This document shows positions 21,610 to 31,643 of a DNA stretch of 64,000 nucleotides, one piece after another (the first letter of the stretch is position 1; each line of letters begins with the position of its first letter). The position numbers and the translations under genes were made by a program. Source of the DNA: Bacteroidia bacterium (GTDB lineage: Bacteria; Bacteroidota; Bacteroidia; Flavobacteriales; Flavobacteriaceae); NCBI GenBank assembly GCA_030427735.1, contig JAUIBP010000008.1:62001-126000 (forward strand). The letters run 5' to 3'. Below the pieces are notes generated by a model. That model worked only from the letters and a program-made list of their open reading frames with translations, searched no databases and was not told where the DNA came from.

Positions 21610-22236
21610 TTGAATGTAGATGTTTTAATATCGTTTGCCTTAGCTACAGCGGCTTTAGCCATAGCGCCAGGGCCAGACAATATTTATGTGCTCATGCAGA
21701 GTTTAACCCATGGTAAAACCTCTGGTTTAGCAACAGTAGCAGGGTTAATTACAGGATGTTTGGTGCATACCACTTTAGTGGCTTTTGGTATTTCGGCAGT
21801 TATTAAACAATCCGACTTGCTTTTTTTCGGTATTAAATTATTTGGAGCTGGATATTTGTTGTTTTTAGCATATAAGGTTTTTAAAAGTCCTGCGGACGTT
21901 TTATTGTCTAGAGATACGGTGCCTCAAAAAAGTTTAATGCAATTGTTTAAGCAAGGGTTTATAATGAATGTTTTAAATCCAAAAGTATCCATTTTCTTTC
22001 TCGCTTTTTTTCCAGGGTTTTTATTCAGTTCGCAGTTAAGCACCGTACTACAGTTTTACATCTTAGGGTTGGTGTTTATGGGGGTGTCTTTTATTATTTT
22101 TTCAGGTATTGCCTTTTTGGCGGGCAGCATATCAACGTATTTAAAACAGCATCAAGGTGTGGGGGTGGTCTTAAAATGGTTGCAAATTGTTGTGTTTGTA
22201 TCGATTGCAGTTTTCATTCTGCTTTCAGAAAAATAA
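21610..22236 (+). CDS. LysE family exporter
   Basis: A 208-residue membrane protein with six spans of the LysE/RhtB family, which exports amino acids or related metabolites. The signature APGPDNIYVLMQSLTHGKTSGL sits at residues ~20-40. The start is a TTG at 21610: the only ATG nearby is out of frame, and starting later would remove the first helix. It is 4 bp downstream of pyrD and 32 bp upstream of the lyase gene. The substrate cannot be told. Confidence 0.9.
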   Translation: MNVDVLISFALATAALAIAPGPDNIYVLMQSLTHGKTSGLATVAGLITGCLVHTTLVAFGISAVIKQSDLLFFGIKLFGAGYLLFLAYKVFKSPADVLLSRDTVPQKSLMQLFKQGFIMNVLNPKVSIFFLAFFPGFLFSSQLSTVLQFYILGLVFMGVSFIIFSGIAFLAGSISTYLKQHQGVGVVLKWLQIVVFVSIAVFILLSEK

Positions 22237-22268
22237 TAGTATTTTTATCCTATAAATTTTAAGTATTC

Positions 22269-23132
22269 ATGACCAAAGGAGTTAAAGTAATCGAATGTCC
22301 GCGAGATGCCATGCAAGGCATTAAAGCATTTATACCCACCGAGCGTAAGGTGCAGTACATTCAATCGCTTTTACGCGTAGGTTTTGATACTATAGATTTT
22401 GGAAGTTTTGTGTCGCCAAAAGCTATTCCGCAAATGGTAGATACAGCCGAAGTACTTGCTCGTTTAGACTTATCTAAAACAAGTAGTAAATTGTTAGCTA
22501 TAATTGCAAATGTTCGTGGTGCCGAAGACGCGTGTCAGCATCAAGCGATAGATTATTTAGGTTATCCGTTTTCGATTTCTGAAAATTTTCAGATGCGTAA
22601 TACCCATAAAACTATCGCGCAATCTGTAGAGACTTTGCAGCATATTTTAAATTTAGCCGATGCACACAACAAAGAGGTTGTGGTTTATATTTCGATGGGG
22701 TTTGGTAATCCTTATGGCGACCCGTGGGATGTGGATATTGTTGCCTATTGGACGGAGCAATTGAGTAGTATGGGCGTGAAAATTTTGTCGTTAAGCGATA
22801 CTGTAGGCACTTCTAACCCTGAAAATATTTCGTATTTATTTTCGAATTTAATACCACAATATCCGCAGATTGAATTTGGAGCCCATTTGCATACTGCACC
22901 ACAAGCTTGGTTCGAAAAGGTGGATGCTGCTTATAAGGCAGGATGTAAGCGTTTTGATGGGGCAATTCAAGGGTTCGGAGGCTGTCCGATGGCTAAAGAT
23001 GAACTTGTTGGAAACATGCCTACCGAGAAGTTATTATCGTATTTTACAGCCAAACAAGACAATGCGCTAAATGCCTTAAGTTTTGAAAGTGCGCATAACG
23101 AGGCTACAAAACTATTTTCGGTTTATCATTAA
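22269..23132 (+). CDS. Hydroxymethylglutaryl-CoA lyase-like protein
   Basis: A 287-residue DRE-TIM barrel lyase. ECPRDAMQG (9-17) holds the catalytic Arg and metal region, SFVSPKAIPQMVD follows, and the LSDTVGT and HLHTAP segments carry the divalent-metal His pair; the late glycine-rich loop is IQGFGGCPMA with the conserved Cys. This set matches HMG-CoA lyase, which splits HMG-CoA to acetoacetate and acetyl-CoA in leucine breakdown. Genes of leucine degradation are not adjacent, so substrate is inferred from motifs. Confidence 0.88.
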   Translation: MTKGVKVIECPRDAMQGIKAFIPTERKVQYIQSLLRVGFDTIDFGSFVSPKAIPQMVDTAEVLARLDLSKTSSKLLAIIANVRGAEDACQHQAIDYLGYPFSISENFQMRNTHKTIAQSVETLQHILNLADAHNKEVVVYISMGFGNPYGDPWDVDIVAYWTEQLSSMGVKILSLSDTVGTSNPENISYLFSNLIPQYPQIEFGAHLHTAPQAWFEKVDAAYKAGCKRFDGAIQGFGGCPMAKDELVGNMPTEKLLSYFTAKQDNALNALSFESAHNEATKLFSVYH

Positions 23133-23420
23133 ACTTGTTTAAAATTCTAAAGCCTAGCGTTTGAAACTTAAAATTTTCGCGGTATAAATTTGGTAAACGC
23201 ATTCTCATCTTTACTTTTGTCTTTATAATTAGCCTTACACTGTAACCGATGCTTCTTTTTATAGTTTTAAGAGGGCATCTACTGTAATAATTTAACACCG
23301 TTGTAGTTTACTTACAACAAATATTGCAGTATCTTAATAAATAGAAATTCCAAAAACGCTTGTGTTACATTAAAAGTGAATGGATATCTGTTTTTTTGGG
23401 GTGCTAAAGTTTTAAATACT

Positions 23421-24794
23421 ATGGGAACCACATGGACTAAATATATTAACAGTACCGTAAATCCAGCGCCTTTGGCAGGGTTTAGGTTGTCTTTTGGTTT
23501 AGTGGTGTTTGTAAGTTTAATGGTGTTTTGGAGTAAAGGGAATATTAACACGTATTGGTTGTTGCCCAAAGTGCATTTCCCGTTTTATGGTTTAGATTGG
23601 TTTGTTCCCGCAAGCTGGATTGTTTATACATTGTTTAGTATTTGTAGCCTGTCTGCCTTTGGTATTATGATAGGTTATAAATACAGATGGGCCATTGTAC
23701 TTTTTCTGTTGAGCTTTACGTATTTAAGTCTAATGGAAATGACCGTGTATTCCGATACGTATTATTTGATTAGTGTTATAAGCTTTTTAATGCTGTTTTT
23801 GCCTGCAAACGCAGCTTTTTCTGTCGATTCTTTATGGTCTAGGCGTAGTTATAAAACCATACCAAAATGGTGTGTAGATAGCCTAAAGTTGCTAGTCGCT
23901 ATAGTATTTGTGTTTAAAGGTTTAGGAACTTTAAATACAGATTGGTTGCTGCATGGTCAGCCAGTTAATATTTGGTTGTCTGCCAATACCTATTCGGTAG
24001 CATGGATACAAACTATTGTATTGAGTTCTGGCTTAGCATTAGGTTTAAGTTGGTTGATAACCCTTTGGTGTTTTTTGCTTCCGGTTTTGTTGTTGTATAG
24101 TCGGTTTAGGTATTTGTCCTTTATTTTATTATTAGGATTTTATTGGTGTTTTTTGGTATTGTTTCCGGTACAGTTGTTTCCATTCATTCTAGTAATAAGT
24201 ACCTTAATTTTCTTTTCGTCTGCGTGGCATCATGCAATAATTAGAATTGTACGTCAATTATTATCGCCTATACAATACGGGTTAAAATTGCCTACAGCTT
24301 TAAAAATGACTAAACATTACGAGTTTCAAATAGAGCTTCCTAAGGTTGTTTTAGGGTTGTTTTTTCTGGTGCAACTTGTTTGGCCTTTACGCTATTTAAG
24401 TTATTCGGGGGAATGGTATTGGACAGAAAAAGGATTGTCTTGTGCCTGGCGTTCTGAACTTATAGACAAGACAGGACGTACGGTGTTTACAGTTTCTGAA
24501 TTAGAAGGCGAGTCGGTTTTTGAAGTTGATAATTCACAATTTTTAGCACCATTTCAAGAAGAACAGGTTAGTGTGCACCCCAATTTAATGCTGCAATATG
24601 CACAGTATTTGGGCGATTATTTTGCCAATCAAGGGCATAAGCATGTACAGGTGTTTGTGTTTAGTAAGGTGTCTGTAAACGGAAGACCTTTTTTACAGTT
24701 TAGTAATCCAAAAATAGATGTGTATAGAGAACAGAAGTCACTTTTACATGAGGAGTGGATTTTACCCTTTCCAAATACAATAAAAGGGCTTTAA
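23421..24794 (+). CDS. Vitamin K-dependent gamma-carboxylase (HTTM) homologue
   Basis: A 457-residue protein with many membrane helices in the first 300 residues and a soluble beta-rich C-terminal part. The opening NPAPLAGFRLSFG and the central GLGTLNTDWLLHGQPVNIWL match the HTTM/VKG-carboxylase family found in marine bacteria. In human enzyme the equivalent motif contains catalytic Lys218 before L-D/N-x-D-W; here that position seems to be Thr. The frame extends to a GTG at 23376, but the ATG at 23421 gives the usual start. It is monocistronic; the preceding 288 bp show no recognised signal. Confidence 0.8.
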   Translation: MGTTWTKYINSTVNPAPLAGFRLSFGLVVFVSLMVFWSKGNINTYWLLPKVHFPFYGLDWFVPASWIVYTLFSICSLSAFGIMIGYKYRWAIVLFLLSFTYLSLMEMTVYSDTYYLISVISFLMLFLPANAAFSVDSLWSRRSYKTIPKWCVDSLKLLVAIVFVFKGLGTLNTDWLLHGQPVNIWLSANTYSVAWIQTIVLSSGLALGLSWLITLWCFLLPVLLLYSRFRYLSFILLLGFYWCFLVLFPVQLFPFILVISTLIFFSSAWHHAIIRIVRQLLSPIQYGLKLPTALKMTKHYEFQIELPKVVLGLFFLVQLVWPLRYLSYSGEWYWTEKGLSCAWRSELIDKTGRTVFTVSELEGESVFEVDNSQFLAPFQEEQVSVHPNLMLQYAQYLGDYFANQGHKHVQVFVFSKVSVNGRPFLQFSNPKIDVYREQKSLLHEEWILPFPNTIKGL

Positions 24795-24982
24795 GGGTAT
24801 CGCATTGATTGAAGTTAAAATTGATGAAGCCTTCAGTAAAATTGAAATTTATTTAGTGGCTTTTTAGAAAAATTAGATTTATAGTAAATATATTAAAGTA
24901 AGGCAAGTGTTTGTTTTTTTAGTTTCGAAAACATCACGTTAATAAAACACTAAAGGAGTGAATATTTTCCTAATTTAAATTG

Positions 24983-24990
24983 TATATTTG
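24983..24990 (+). promoter_or_regulatory. Probable guaB -7 promoter element
   Basis: TATATTTG at 24983-24990 matches TAnnTTTG and lies 25 bp before the guaB ATG. No clear TTG is found 19-20 bp upstream, so only the -7 half is supported. Confidence 0.5.
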
Positions 24991-25015
24991 CATGCAATTA
25001 TATCTTAATTGCATC

Positions 25016-26488
25016 ATGACAGCACACAACAACAAAATTGTAGGAGAAGGACTAACTTACGATGACGTTCTTTTAGTTCCAGCATTCTCAGAAATTTTAC
25101 CACGCGAGGTAAATATTCAAACGAAATTCACAAAAAACATTACCATTAACATTCCTATTATTTCTGCGGCTATGGATACCGTTACAGAAAGCGCTATGGC
25201 TATTGCTATTGCTAGGGAAGGCGGTATTGGAGTGCTTCATAAAAACATGACAATTGTACAACAGGCTCAAGAAGTACGTAAAGTAAAACGTGCAGAAAGC
25301 GGTATGATTATAGACCCAGTTACATTACCGTTAACAGCGACTGTTTTGGATGCTAAAAATAACATGCGCGAGCATAGTATAGGCGGTATTCCTGTAGTTG
25401 ATGATCAAGGAAAATTAAAAGGTATTGTAACTAATAGAGATTTAAGATTCGAGCATGAAAACAATCGTCCGATTGTTGAAATCATGACTAGCGAAAACTT
25501 GGTTACCGCAGCAGAAGGTACGTCTTTAAAAGATGCTGAGGTGATATTACAAGAAAATAAAATTGAAAAATTACCTGTAGTCGATGCCGATTACAAATTG
25601 GTAGGTTTAATTACTTTTAGAGATATTACTAAATTAACGCAAAAACCCATAGCAAATAAAGATAGTTTTGGTCGTTTGCGTGTTGCAGCTGCTATTGGTG
25701 TTACAGGAGATGCTGTAGAACGTGCAGAGGCATTATACAATGCGGGGATAGATGCGATAATTATAGATACAGCTCACGGACACACAAAAGGAGTGGTAAA
25801 TGTGCTTAAAGAAGTAAAAGCGAAATTTCCCGATTTAGATGTTGTGGTAGGGAATATTGCAACTGCCGAAGCCGCCAAATATTTAGTAGAAGCAGGAGCA
25901 GATGCTGTTAAAGTAGGTATAGGACCAGGATCTATTTGTACAACACGTGTTGTTGCAGGAGTAGGGTTTCCTCAGTTCTCTGCGGTATTAGAAGTCGCTG
26001 CGGCCATTAAAGGTACGGGAGTGCCTGTAATTGCAGATGGAGGTATTCGTTATACTGGTGATATTCCAAAAGCGATTGCGGCAGGTGCCGATACCGTAAT
26101 GTTAGGCTCTTTGCTAGCAGGAACTAAAGAATCTCCAGGCGAAACAATTATTTACGAAGGAAGAAAATACAAATCGTATAGAGGTATGGGCTCTGTTGAA
26201 GCGATGAAGCAAGGCAGTAAAGACCGTTATTTTCAAGATGTAGAAGACGATATTAAAAAACTTGTTCCAGAAGGTATTGTAGGTCGTGTAGATTATAAAG
26301 GCGATTTATTTGAAAGCATTCATCAATTTATAGGTGGTTTACGTGCAGGTATGGGATATTGTGGTGCTAAAGATATTGCTACTTTAAAAGAAACAGGACG
26401 CTTTGTTAAAATTACAGCAAGTGGTATTAACGAAAGTCATCCGCACGATGTTACCATTACAAAAGAATCTCCTAACTATTCGAGATAA
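25016..26488 (+). CDS. guaB: Inosine-5'-monophosphate dehydrogenase
   Basis: A 490-residue enzyme converting IMP to XMP with NAD+, the committed step to GMP. It has the N-terminal [14 protein letters not shown], two CBS domains (residues ~95-215) inserted in the TIM barrel, catalytic C308 in [10 protein letters not shown], and the flap region near [10 protein letters not shown]. The frame runs up to a TTG at 24980, but ATG at 25016 is preceded by a promoter element and gives the standard N terminus. A strong terminator follows. Confidence 0.97.
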   Translation: MTAHNNKIVGEGLTYDDVLLVPAFSEILPREVNIQTKFTKNITINIPIISAAMDTVTESAMAIAIAREGGIGVLHKNMTIVQQAQEVRKVKRAESGMIIDPVTLPLTATVLDAKNNMREHSIGGIPVVDDQGKLKGIVTNRDLRFEHENNRPIVEIMTSENLVTAAEGTSLKDAEVILQENKIEKLPVVDADYKLVGLITFRDITKLTQKPIANKDSFGRLRVAAAIGVTGDAVERAEALYNAGIDAIIIDTAHGHTKGVVNVLKEVKAKFPDLDVVVGNIATAEAAKYLVEAGADAVKVGIGPGSICTTRVVAGVGFPQFSAVLEVAAAIKGTGVPVIADGGIRYTGDIPKAIAAGADTVMLGSLLAGTKESPGETIIYEGRKYKSYRGMGSVEAMKQGSKDRYFQDVEDDIKKLVPEGIVGRVDYKGDLFESIHQFIGGLRAGMGYCGAKDIATLKETGRFVKITASGINESHPHDVTITKESPNYSR

Positions 26489-26509
26489 AAATTTATAAAT
26501 AGATAGAAA

Positions 26510-26558
26510 AACATTTCAACGGGTTGGCGATTAACTTTCCTGTTGAAATGTTTTTTTT
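26510..26558 (+). terminator. guaB terminator
   Basis: AACATTTCAAC-GGG at 26510-26523 pairs with CC-TGTTGAAATGTT at 26539-26552, followed by an eight-T run. It starts 21 bp after the guaB stop. Confidence 0.88.
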
Positions 26559-26650
26559 GCGTTAAATTTAGATGAAATTCACGCTAAAAATGAACACTTC
26601 ATTTTTAAAGTAACTAATATTTTGTATTTTTAATTCTTAAAATCGAAATA

Positions 26651-27286
26651 ATGAAGCAAAAAGTTTCAACTGAATATTCGCACGGACAAGCCCAAATTTT
26701 TAAAAATCCGTTTTTAGAAAGTCTTACTAAAACCAATCCCACTTCAAATATCATTATCTACGGTTTAACCATAGTTGGCCTAATTTATTTAGCTATTGGT
26801 ATCCGTGGTTTAAGTCCGTTAATGTGTTTGGGCTTATTTGTGTTTGGGGTTCTGTTTTGGACATTTGCCGAGTATATGCTACACCGTTATGTGTTTCATT
26901 GGGTTACCGATGCCGAGTGGTCACAACGTTTCCATTTTATCATGCATGGGTCGCATCATGAATATCCAAGAGATAAAGATCGTTTGTTAATGCCTCCGGT
27001 TCCTGGGTTGTTAATGGCAAGCGTATTGTTTGGGGTCTTTTATATTATCTTTTGGGTATTGGGTATCTCTAACCTGGTGTTTGGTTTTTTTCCAGGGTTC
27101 TTTAGCGGGTATTTAATGTATTCTTTTGTACACCGCGCCACCCATATAAAGCGACCACCAAAACGATTTAAAAAATTATGGTTACACCATAGTTTACATC
27201 ATTACAAATATCCAGATAAAGCATTTGGCGTGTCTAACCGTTTTTGGGATCGTGTGTTTGGTACTATGCCTCCAAGCAACAATTAG
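26651..27286 (+). CDS. Fatty acid hydroxylase, FA2H-like (sterol desaturase family)
   Basis: A 211-residue membrane di-iron enzyme. Four helices enclose His motifs: HRYVFHW, HGSHHEYPRDKDRLLMPP, HRATH and WLHHSLHHYKYPDKAFGVS. The HEYPxDxxRLxMPP pattern is that of fatty acid 2-hydroxylases acting on ceramide or sphingolipid acyl chains. Many Bacteroidota make sphingolipids, so 2-hydroxylation of a sphingolipid or related aminolipid is the likely role; no sphingolipid synthesis gene is in this window. It is convergent with the AI-2E gene, with a 4-bp overlap at the stops. Confidence 0.88.
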   Translation: MKQKVSTEYSHGQAQIFKNPFLESLTKTNPTSNIIIYGLTIVGLIYLAIGIRGLSPLMCLGLFVFGVLFWTFAEYMLHRYVFHWVTDAEWSQRFHFIMHGSHHEYPRDKDRLLMPPVPGLLMASVLFGVFYIIFWVLGISNLVFGFFPGFFSGYLMYSFVHRATHIKRPPKRFKKLWLHHSLHHYKYPDKAFGVSNRFWDRVFGTMPPSNN

Positions 27287-28317
27287 CCTCTAGAGAGTAA
27301 GCTTGCCAAAAGTTTGGTGCTTTTAAACTGTTCTAAAATTATTTTAATAAAAACCGTTATCGGTATAGCCATTATAAGGCCGGGAACGCCCCAAATAAAG
27401 CCCCATAACATGAGCATTACCAAAACGGTGATAATGTTTATTGAAAACGATTTCCCCATAAATACAGGTTCCAGAATGGCACCAAAAAGTACCTGAACAC
27501 CAGTAATACTTAGTGTAAAGAAAATTAAGGTACTAGTTGTTTCAATTTCTACAAAGGCGAAAATAGATAGTAAAATTACTGTTATAAACGAACCTACCAT
27601 TTGTATGAAATTGATGATAAACGCAAACAGTCCCCAAAATATAGGAAAGCTTACATCGAATGCATAACAAGCCAAGCCTGTGCCAATTCCGGTTAATAGG
27701 CTAACCAGAAATTTAACTTTAATGAATTTGATTAAATCCTTTTCGATTTTCATAAAGGTTTTAACCGAAGTGTGTTTTTGTTTTAAAATGGTATTGTTAA
27801 GTACTTTGTGTACGTTAATAGATTCTGCCAGCCATAGCACCACAAAAAATGCAGTCATAAGCACCATGGTTAACGATTTTTGAATGTAATTTAATGTTGG
27901 GCCAAAATTTTCAAGTAATGTCTCTTTGCTGAATATTTGGGTAGATATGCTCGTGTTTTCTTTAAAGATATCTATCCCAAAAAAGGTCTCGACATTACTA
28001 ATTAAGGCGTTTATTTTTTCGTGGGCCTTCAATAAAAAGGCATCGCTAGTCGATAAAATTTCACGACTCGATAATTTAACCAATTCACCGCCTATTTTAA
28101 AGAATCCAAAAATAATCAGCACAATAATAATAATGCTTATCGTTTTTGGGATGTGTCTTTTTGTTAACCATCGCATAATCGGTAAAAAGAGCAAGGCAAT
28201 AAACATGGAAAAGATAAGCGGAATAAAAATAAACGATAATGTTTTTAGTAAATAAAACACTAACGGAATTACTATTATCAGCAATAAAATATTGGTGGTG
28301 CGTCTGTCGTTTAACAT
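27283..28317 (-). CDS. AI-2E family transporter (second copy)
   Basis: A 344-residue membrane protein with eight predicted spans and the family's soluble segment at about 80-150. The C-terminal block contains NFIQMVGSFITVILLS where other members have PxVG, and WGFIWGVPGLIMAIPITVFIK, a clear family ending. Sequence similarity to the copy at 7761-8798 is low by eye, so this is an old paralogue, not a recent duplication. Substrate unknown. Confidence 0.88.
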   Translation of the reverse strand: MLNDRRTTNILLLIIVIPLVFYLLKTLSFIFIPLIFSMFIALLFLPIMRWLTKRHIPKTISIIIIVLIIFGFFKIGGELVKLSSREILSTSDAFLLKAHEKINALISNVETFFGIDIFKENTSISTQIFSKETLLENFGPTLNYIQKSLTMVLMTAFFVVLWLAESINVHKVLNNTILKQKHTSVKTFMKIEKDLIKFIKVKFLVSLLTGIGTGLACYAFDVSFPIFWGLFAFIINFIQMVGSFITVILLSIFAFVEIETTSTLIFFTLSITGVQVLFGAILEPVFMGKSFSINIITVLVMLMLWGFIWGVPGLIMAIPITVFIKIILEQFKSTKLLASLLSRG

Positions 28318-28413
28318 AGTTGCCTTAAATTAAAAAGGATGTTATTTTTAGAACGGCAAATGTAGTTTAAAACCCATTATTTTAATAGGAAAAAGCACTT
28401 AATTTTTGTGCAA

Positions 28414-28650
28414 TTAAGGCGTGTATACTTGACCTCTATGGGGTTTTAAAGCGTCTCTAAGAGGTTTCATGTTTAACTCGTTTACCACTAAAAATGCTAT
28501 GGCGTGCATGTCGTTTATGGCGGTAAATCCGGTGATGCTAATGTCTAAATTATGGCTTACTATATACTCCTTTAAATGAAGTTCGTGGTGTTCGGCTGTT
28601 TTTAAGGCGTGTGGGCCCCTAAAATCCCAAATTAATTTTAAATCGCACAT
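28414..28650 (-). CDS. Conserved small hypothetical protein
   Basis: A 78-residue soluble protein (start MCDLKLIWDFRGPHALKTAEHH) with a mixed helix-strand pattern and a conserved-looking C-terminal LRDALKPHRGQVYTP. I recognise it only as a type of short protein common in flavobacteria; no function is known to me. It is divergent from the surA-like operon and not clearly linked to the AI-2E gene downstream. Confidence 0.7.
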   Translation of the reverse strand: MCDLKLIWDFRGPHALKTAEHHELHLKEYIVSHNLDISITGFTAINDMHAIAFLVVNELNMKPLRDALKPHRGQVYTP

Positions 28651-28779
28651 AGGTTTTATTTTTGCAAAAATAGAAAAAATATAGATGACGTTTTTCGCTT
28701 TTAGTTATCGAGTAGGGCCATTAAAAAATAAAAAGCTTTAAAATACTAAATTAAACGGTATAGCGTTTGTTAAAGCGAC

Positions 28780-28809
28780 TTGTAATATAGCTTTATATTA
28801 CTATTTTTG
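28780..28809 (+). promoter_or_regulatory. Promoter of the peptidyl-prolyl isomerase operon
   Basis: TTG at 28780-28782, 19 bp, TATTTTTG at 28802-28809; a full match to the Bacteroidota consensus. The first gene starts 20 bp after the -7 box. Confidence 0.75.
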
Positions 28810-28829
28810 CTCATGTTAAATAATAAATA

Positions 28830-30791
28830 ATGAAATTGAAATCTGTTTTTTTAGTGTTTTGGCTCTTATGTTCTTCGATAGCCAGTTCACAAATTACTTC
28901 AGAAGATGTACTTTTTACGGTTAATGAAACACCTGTATACGCATCGGAATTTTTAAGAGTTTATAATAAGAATCTAGATTTGGTAAAAGACGAATCGCAA
29001 AAAGATGTCGATGCTTATTTAGAGCTGTTCATCAATTATAAACTAAAAATAGAAGAAGCTAAAGCTTTAAAGTTAAATGAAAAACCATCGTACCAACGCG
29101 AATTAAGCACGTACAGAAAGCAATTGGCAAAAAACTATTTAACCGATACTAAAGTTACAGACGAACTTATAGAGGAGGCTTACAGTAGGTTGCAATACGA
29201 TGTAAAAGCCCAACATGTGTTAGTTCGCGTAGATGAAAATGCGAGTGCAAAAGATACCTTAGAGGCTTATATTAAAATTGTAAAATTAAGAAAGCAGCTT
29301 ATAGACGATGGTTTTGAAAATGTACAAAAAGAATTACACGATGGTAAAACGGTTTTCGCCGAAGATTTAGGGTGGTTTTCTGCCTTTAGAATGGTGTATC
29401 CGTTCGAAACAGCAGCTTTTAATACCGAAGTTGGTAATGTGTCGCAGCCTTTTAGAACCCGATTTGGTTACCATGTGGTACAGGTAAAAGATAAGCGCGA
29501 ATCTAGAGGAGAGGTTACCGTAGCACACATAATGGTGCGAAACAATGCCGCAGGAGACACTTTGGTAAATCCAGAAGCCAGAATAAACGATATTTATAAA
29601 AAAATAAACCAAGGCGAAAGTTTTGAAGCTTTGGCCAAACAATTTTCAGACGATAAAAGTACGGCCAGTCGTGGTGGTCGTTTAGATCCGTTTAGTGGCG
29701 GACAACTATCGTCTCTGGAATTCGAAGATCAAGCCTTTGCTTTAAAAGCCGTTGGCGATATCTCTAAACCTTTTCAAACCAATTACGGGTGGCATATTGT
29801 AAAACTTTTAGATAAAAAAATGCTGCCTTTATTTGTAGACTACAAGCCCGAATTGGAAGATCGTGTTAAACAAGACAGTCGTTCGCAGTTAATAGACGAT
29901 ACCCGTTATCACGAGTTGGTAAAACGTTATCATGTAGATGAGTCGTTGTCGGCGTTGTCGTATTTTGTTAAGCTTTTAAATAAAAATTATTACAGCAATA
30001 CATGGCAGCTTCCAGCAAATTTTAAGGGAGAGACAGCTTTGGTTACTATAGATAAAATGGAGTTGTTTTATAAAGATTTCGGACATTATTTAGAACAGCA
30101 ACAGCAGCGTTTTAATTCAGATAAAGTTGATTTTAAAACTATAGTAACTACCAATTATAAAACCTTTTTAGAACAAGAAGTTTTACAATATCAAGAAGAT
30201 AATCTGGAGAACGAAAGTGAAGAATTTGCGCATATCGTTTCAGAATATCGAGACGGATTATTGTTATTCGATTTAATGGAAGGTCAAATCTGGAATGTTG
30301 CCAATACCGATTCGGTTGCTGTGCAAGCTTACTACAATACGCATAAAAACAATTACATGTGGCAAGAGCGTATAGATGCTATTGTGGCATCGTCTGCAGA
30401 TCGAAAAGATATTAAAACAGTATCTAAATTATTAAAAAAGAATGTACCTTTAGAAGACATTAAACAAAAAGTAAATGTTAACGACGAGGTTCATGTTATG
30501 TTTACAACAGGAATTATGGAAGCCAACCATGCTGGACTTCCAGAATCGTTTCCGTTTAAAAAAGGACGCTCTAAAATTTACGAGTATAACGGAGGTTATG
30601 TGGTAGCCAACGTTAAAGAAGTCCTTCCAGAAACTCCCAAATCTTTCGACGAAGCCAAAGGTCAGGTTATTAGTGATTTCCAGACCGAAAAAGAAGAACA
30701 ATGGTTGCAAGACCTTCATGCAAAATACACCGTAGATGTGCATGAAGATGTTTTAACCAAAGTGAGAAACGAAATAAATAACAATCAGTAA
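28830..30791 (+). CDS. Periplasmic peptidyl-prolyl isomerase with two parvulin domains
   Basis: A 653-residue SurA/PpiD-like protein. After a signal peptide (ending IASS), residues 30-110 form a helical chaperone part. Two parvulin domains follow: the first around 120-225 (QHVLVRVDE through GYHVVQVKDKRES), the second about 230-340 (AHIMVRN through GWHIVKLLDKK). A long C-terminal chaperone-like region completes it. Its role is folding of outer-membrane proteins. It is first in an operon; the next gene begins directly at the base after its stop. Confidence 0.9.
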   Translation: MKLKSVFLVFWLLCSSIASSQITSEDVLFTVNETPVYASEFLRVYNKNLDLVKDESQKDVDAYLELFINYKLKIEEAKALKLNEKPSYQRELSTYRKQLAKNYLTDTKVTDELIEEAYSRLQYDVKAQHVLVRVDENASAKDTLEAYIKIVKLRKQLIDDGFENVQKELHDGKTVFAEDLGWFSAFRMVYPFETAAFNTEVGNVSQPFRTRFGYHVVQVKDKRESRGEVTVAHIMVRNNAAGDTLVNPEARINDIYKKINQGESFEALAKQFSDDKSTASRGGRLDPFSGGQLSSLEFEDQAFALKAVGDISKPFQTNYGWHIVKLLDKKMLPLFVDYKPELEDRVKQDSRSQLIDDTRYHELVKRYHVDESLSALSYFVKLLNKNYYSNTWQLPANFKGETALVTIDKMELFYKDFGHYLEQQQQRFNSDKVDFKTIVTTNYKTFLEQEVLQYQEDNLENESEEFAHIVSEYRDGLLLFDLMEGQIWNVANTDSVAVQAYYNTHKNNYMWQERIDAIVASSADRKDIKTVSKLLKKNVPLEDIKQKVNVNDEVHVMFTTGIMEANHAGLPESFPFKKGRSKIYEYNGGYVVANVKEVLPETPKSFDEAKGQVISDFQTEKEEQWLQDLHAKYTVDVHEDVLTKVRNEINNNQ

Positions 30792-31643
30792 TTGAAAGGG
30801 AGATTTTTAATATTATGCCTCGTTTTGCTAAGCTATTCGTGTACGTTTTTTAAGTCGGAAGACACGCGTATTCCAATAGCCAGAGTGCACGAAAGCTATT
30901 TATACACCGAAGATCTTAAAGATTTGGTAACCGCAGGTACTACAAAAGAAGACAGTATTCTATTGGTGCAAAACTTTATTAATAGTTGGGCAACACAGCA
31001 ATTGTTGGTTGCTGGTGCAAAACGAAATTTAAACGAAGAGAAATTGGCCAATTTCCAGAGATTGGTAGAGCAATATAAAAGAGATTTGTATTCTAAAGCG
31101 TATTTAGAAGCTTTAGTGTCCAGAAGTTTAAACGATACCGTAAGTTTGGCCGAAGCCGAAAGTTACTATAGCGATAATGTAGAAGCATTTAAACTAAATG
31201 AAGACCTCGTTAAGTTTCGGTATATTAATTTAGACGAAAACAGGTTAGATTTTAAAGAGATTAAAGAACAGTTTCAACGTTTTAACGCGAACGATAAAAG
31301 AGCTTTAGATTCTATCTCTATTCAGTTTAAATCGTATGCTTTAAACGATTCTATTTGGATTAAAGTGAGTCAGGTGCTTCATAAAATTCCTGTGGTTTCT
31401 GCCGAAAATAAAGACCAACTGTTAAAAAAATCTAATTTTATACAACTCAAAGATTCATTAGGAGTATATTTGATGCATATTAACGACGTATTATTGCGTG
31501 GTAGCACAGCACCGTTAGAGTATGTAAAACCTACCATAGACCAAATAGTGGTTAATAAAAGAAAATTAGAACTCATTCGAGATTTAGAAAAAGATATTAC
31601 AAAAGATGCAATTAAGAACAAACAATTTGAAATCTATAATTAA
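30792..31643 (+). CDS. Lipoprotein, SurA-like peptidyl-prolyl isomerase partner
   Basis: A 283-residue lipoprotein: a short basic start, hydrophobic core and lipobox ending at C17 (LLSYSC). The rest is helical with the SurA N-terminal-like pattern (LVQNFINSWATQQLLVAGAKRNL) and no clear parvulin active site. It starts with TTG immediately after the upstream stop codon, with no spacer, and overlaps the next gene by 38 bp. The position between two isomerases suggests a chaperone subunit of the same system. Similar three-gene sets are typical of flavobacteria. Confidence 0.82.
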   Translation: MKGRFLILCLVLLSYSCTFFKSEDTRIPIARVHESYLYTEDLKDLVTAGTTKEDSILLVQNFINSWATQQLLVAGAKRNLNEEKLANFQRLVEQYKRDLYSKAYLEALVSRSLNDTVSLAEAESYYSDNVEAFKLNEDLVKFRYINLDENRLDFKEIKEQFQRFNANDKRALDSISIQFKSYALNDSIWIKVSQVLHKIPVVSAENKDQLLKKSNFIQLKDSLGVYLMHINDVLLRGSTAPLEYVKPTIDQIVVNKRKLELIRDLEKDITKDAIKNKQFEIYN

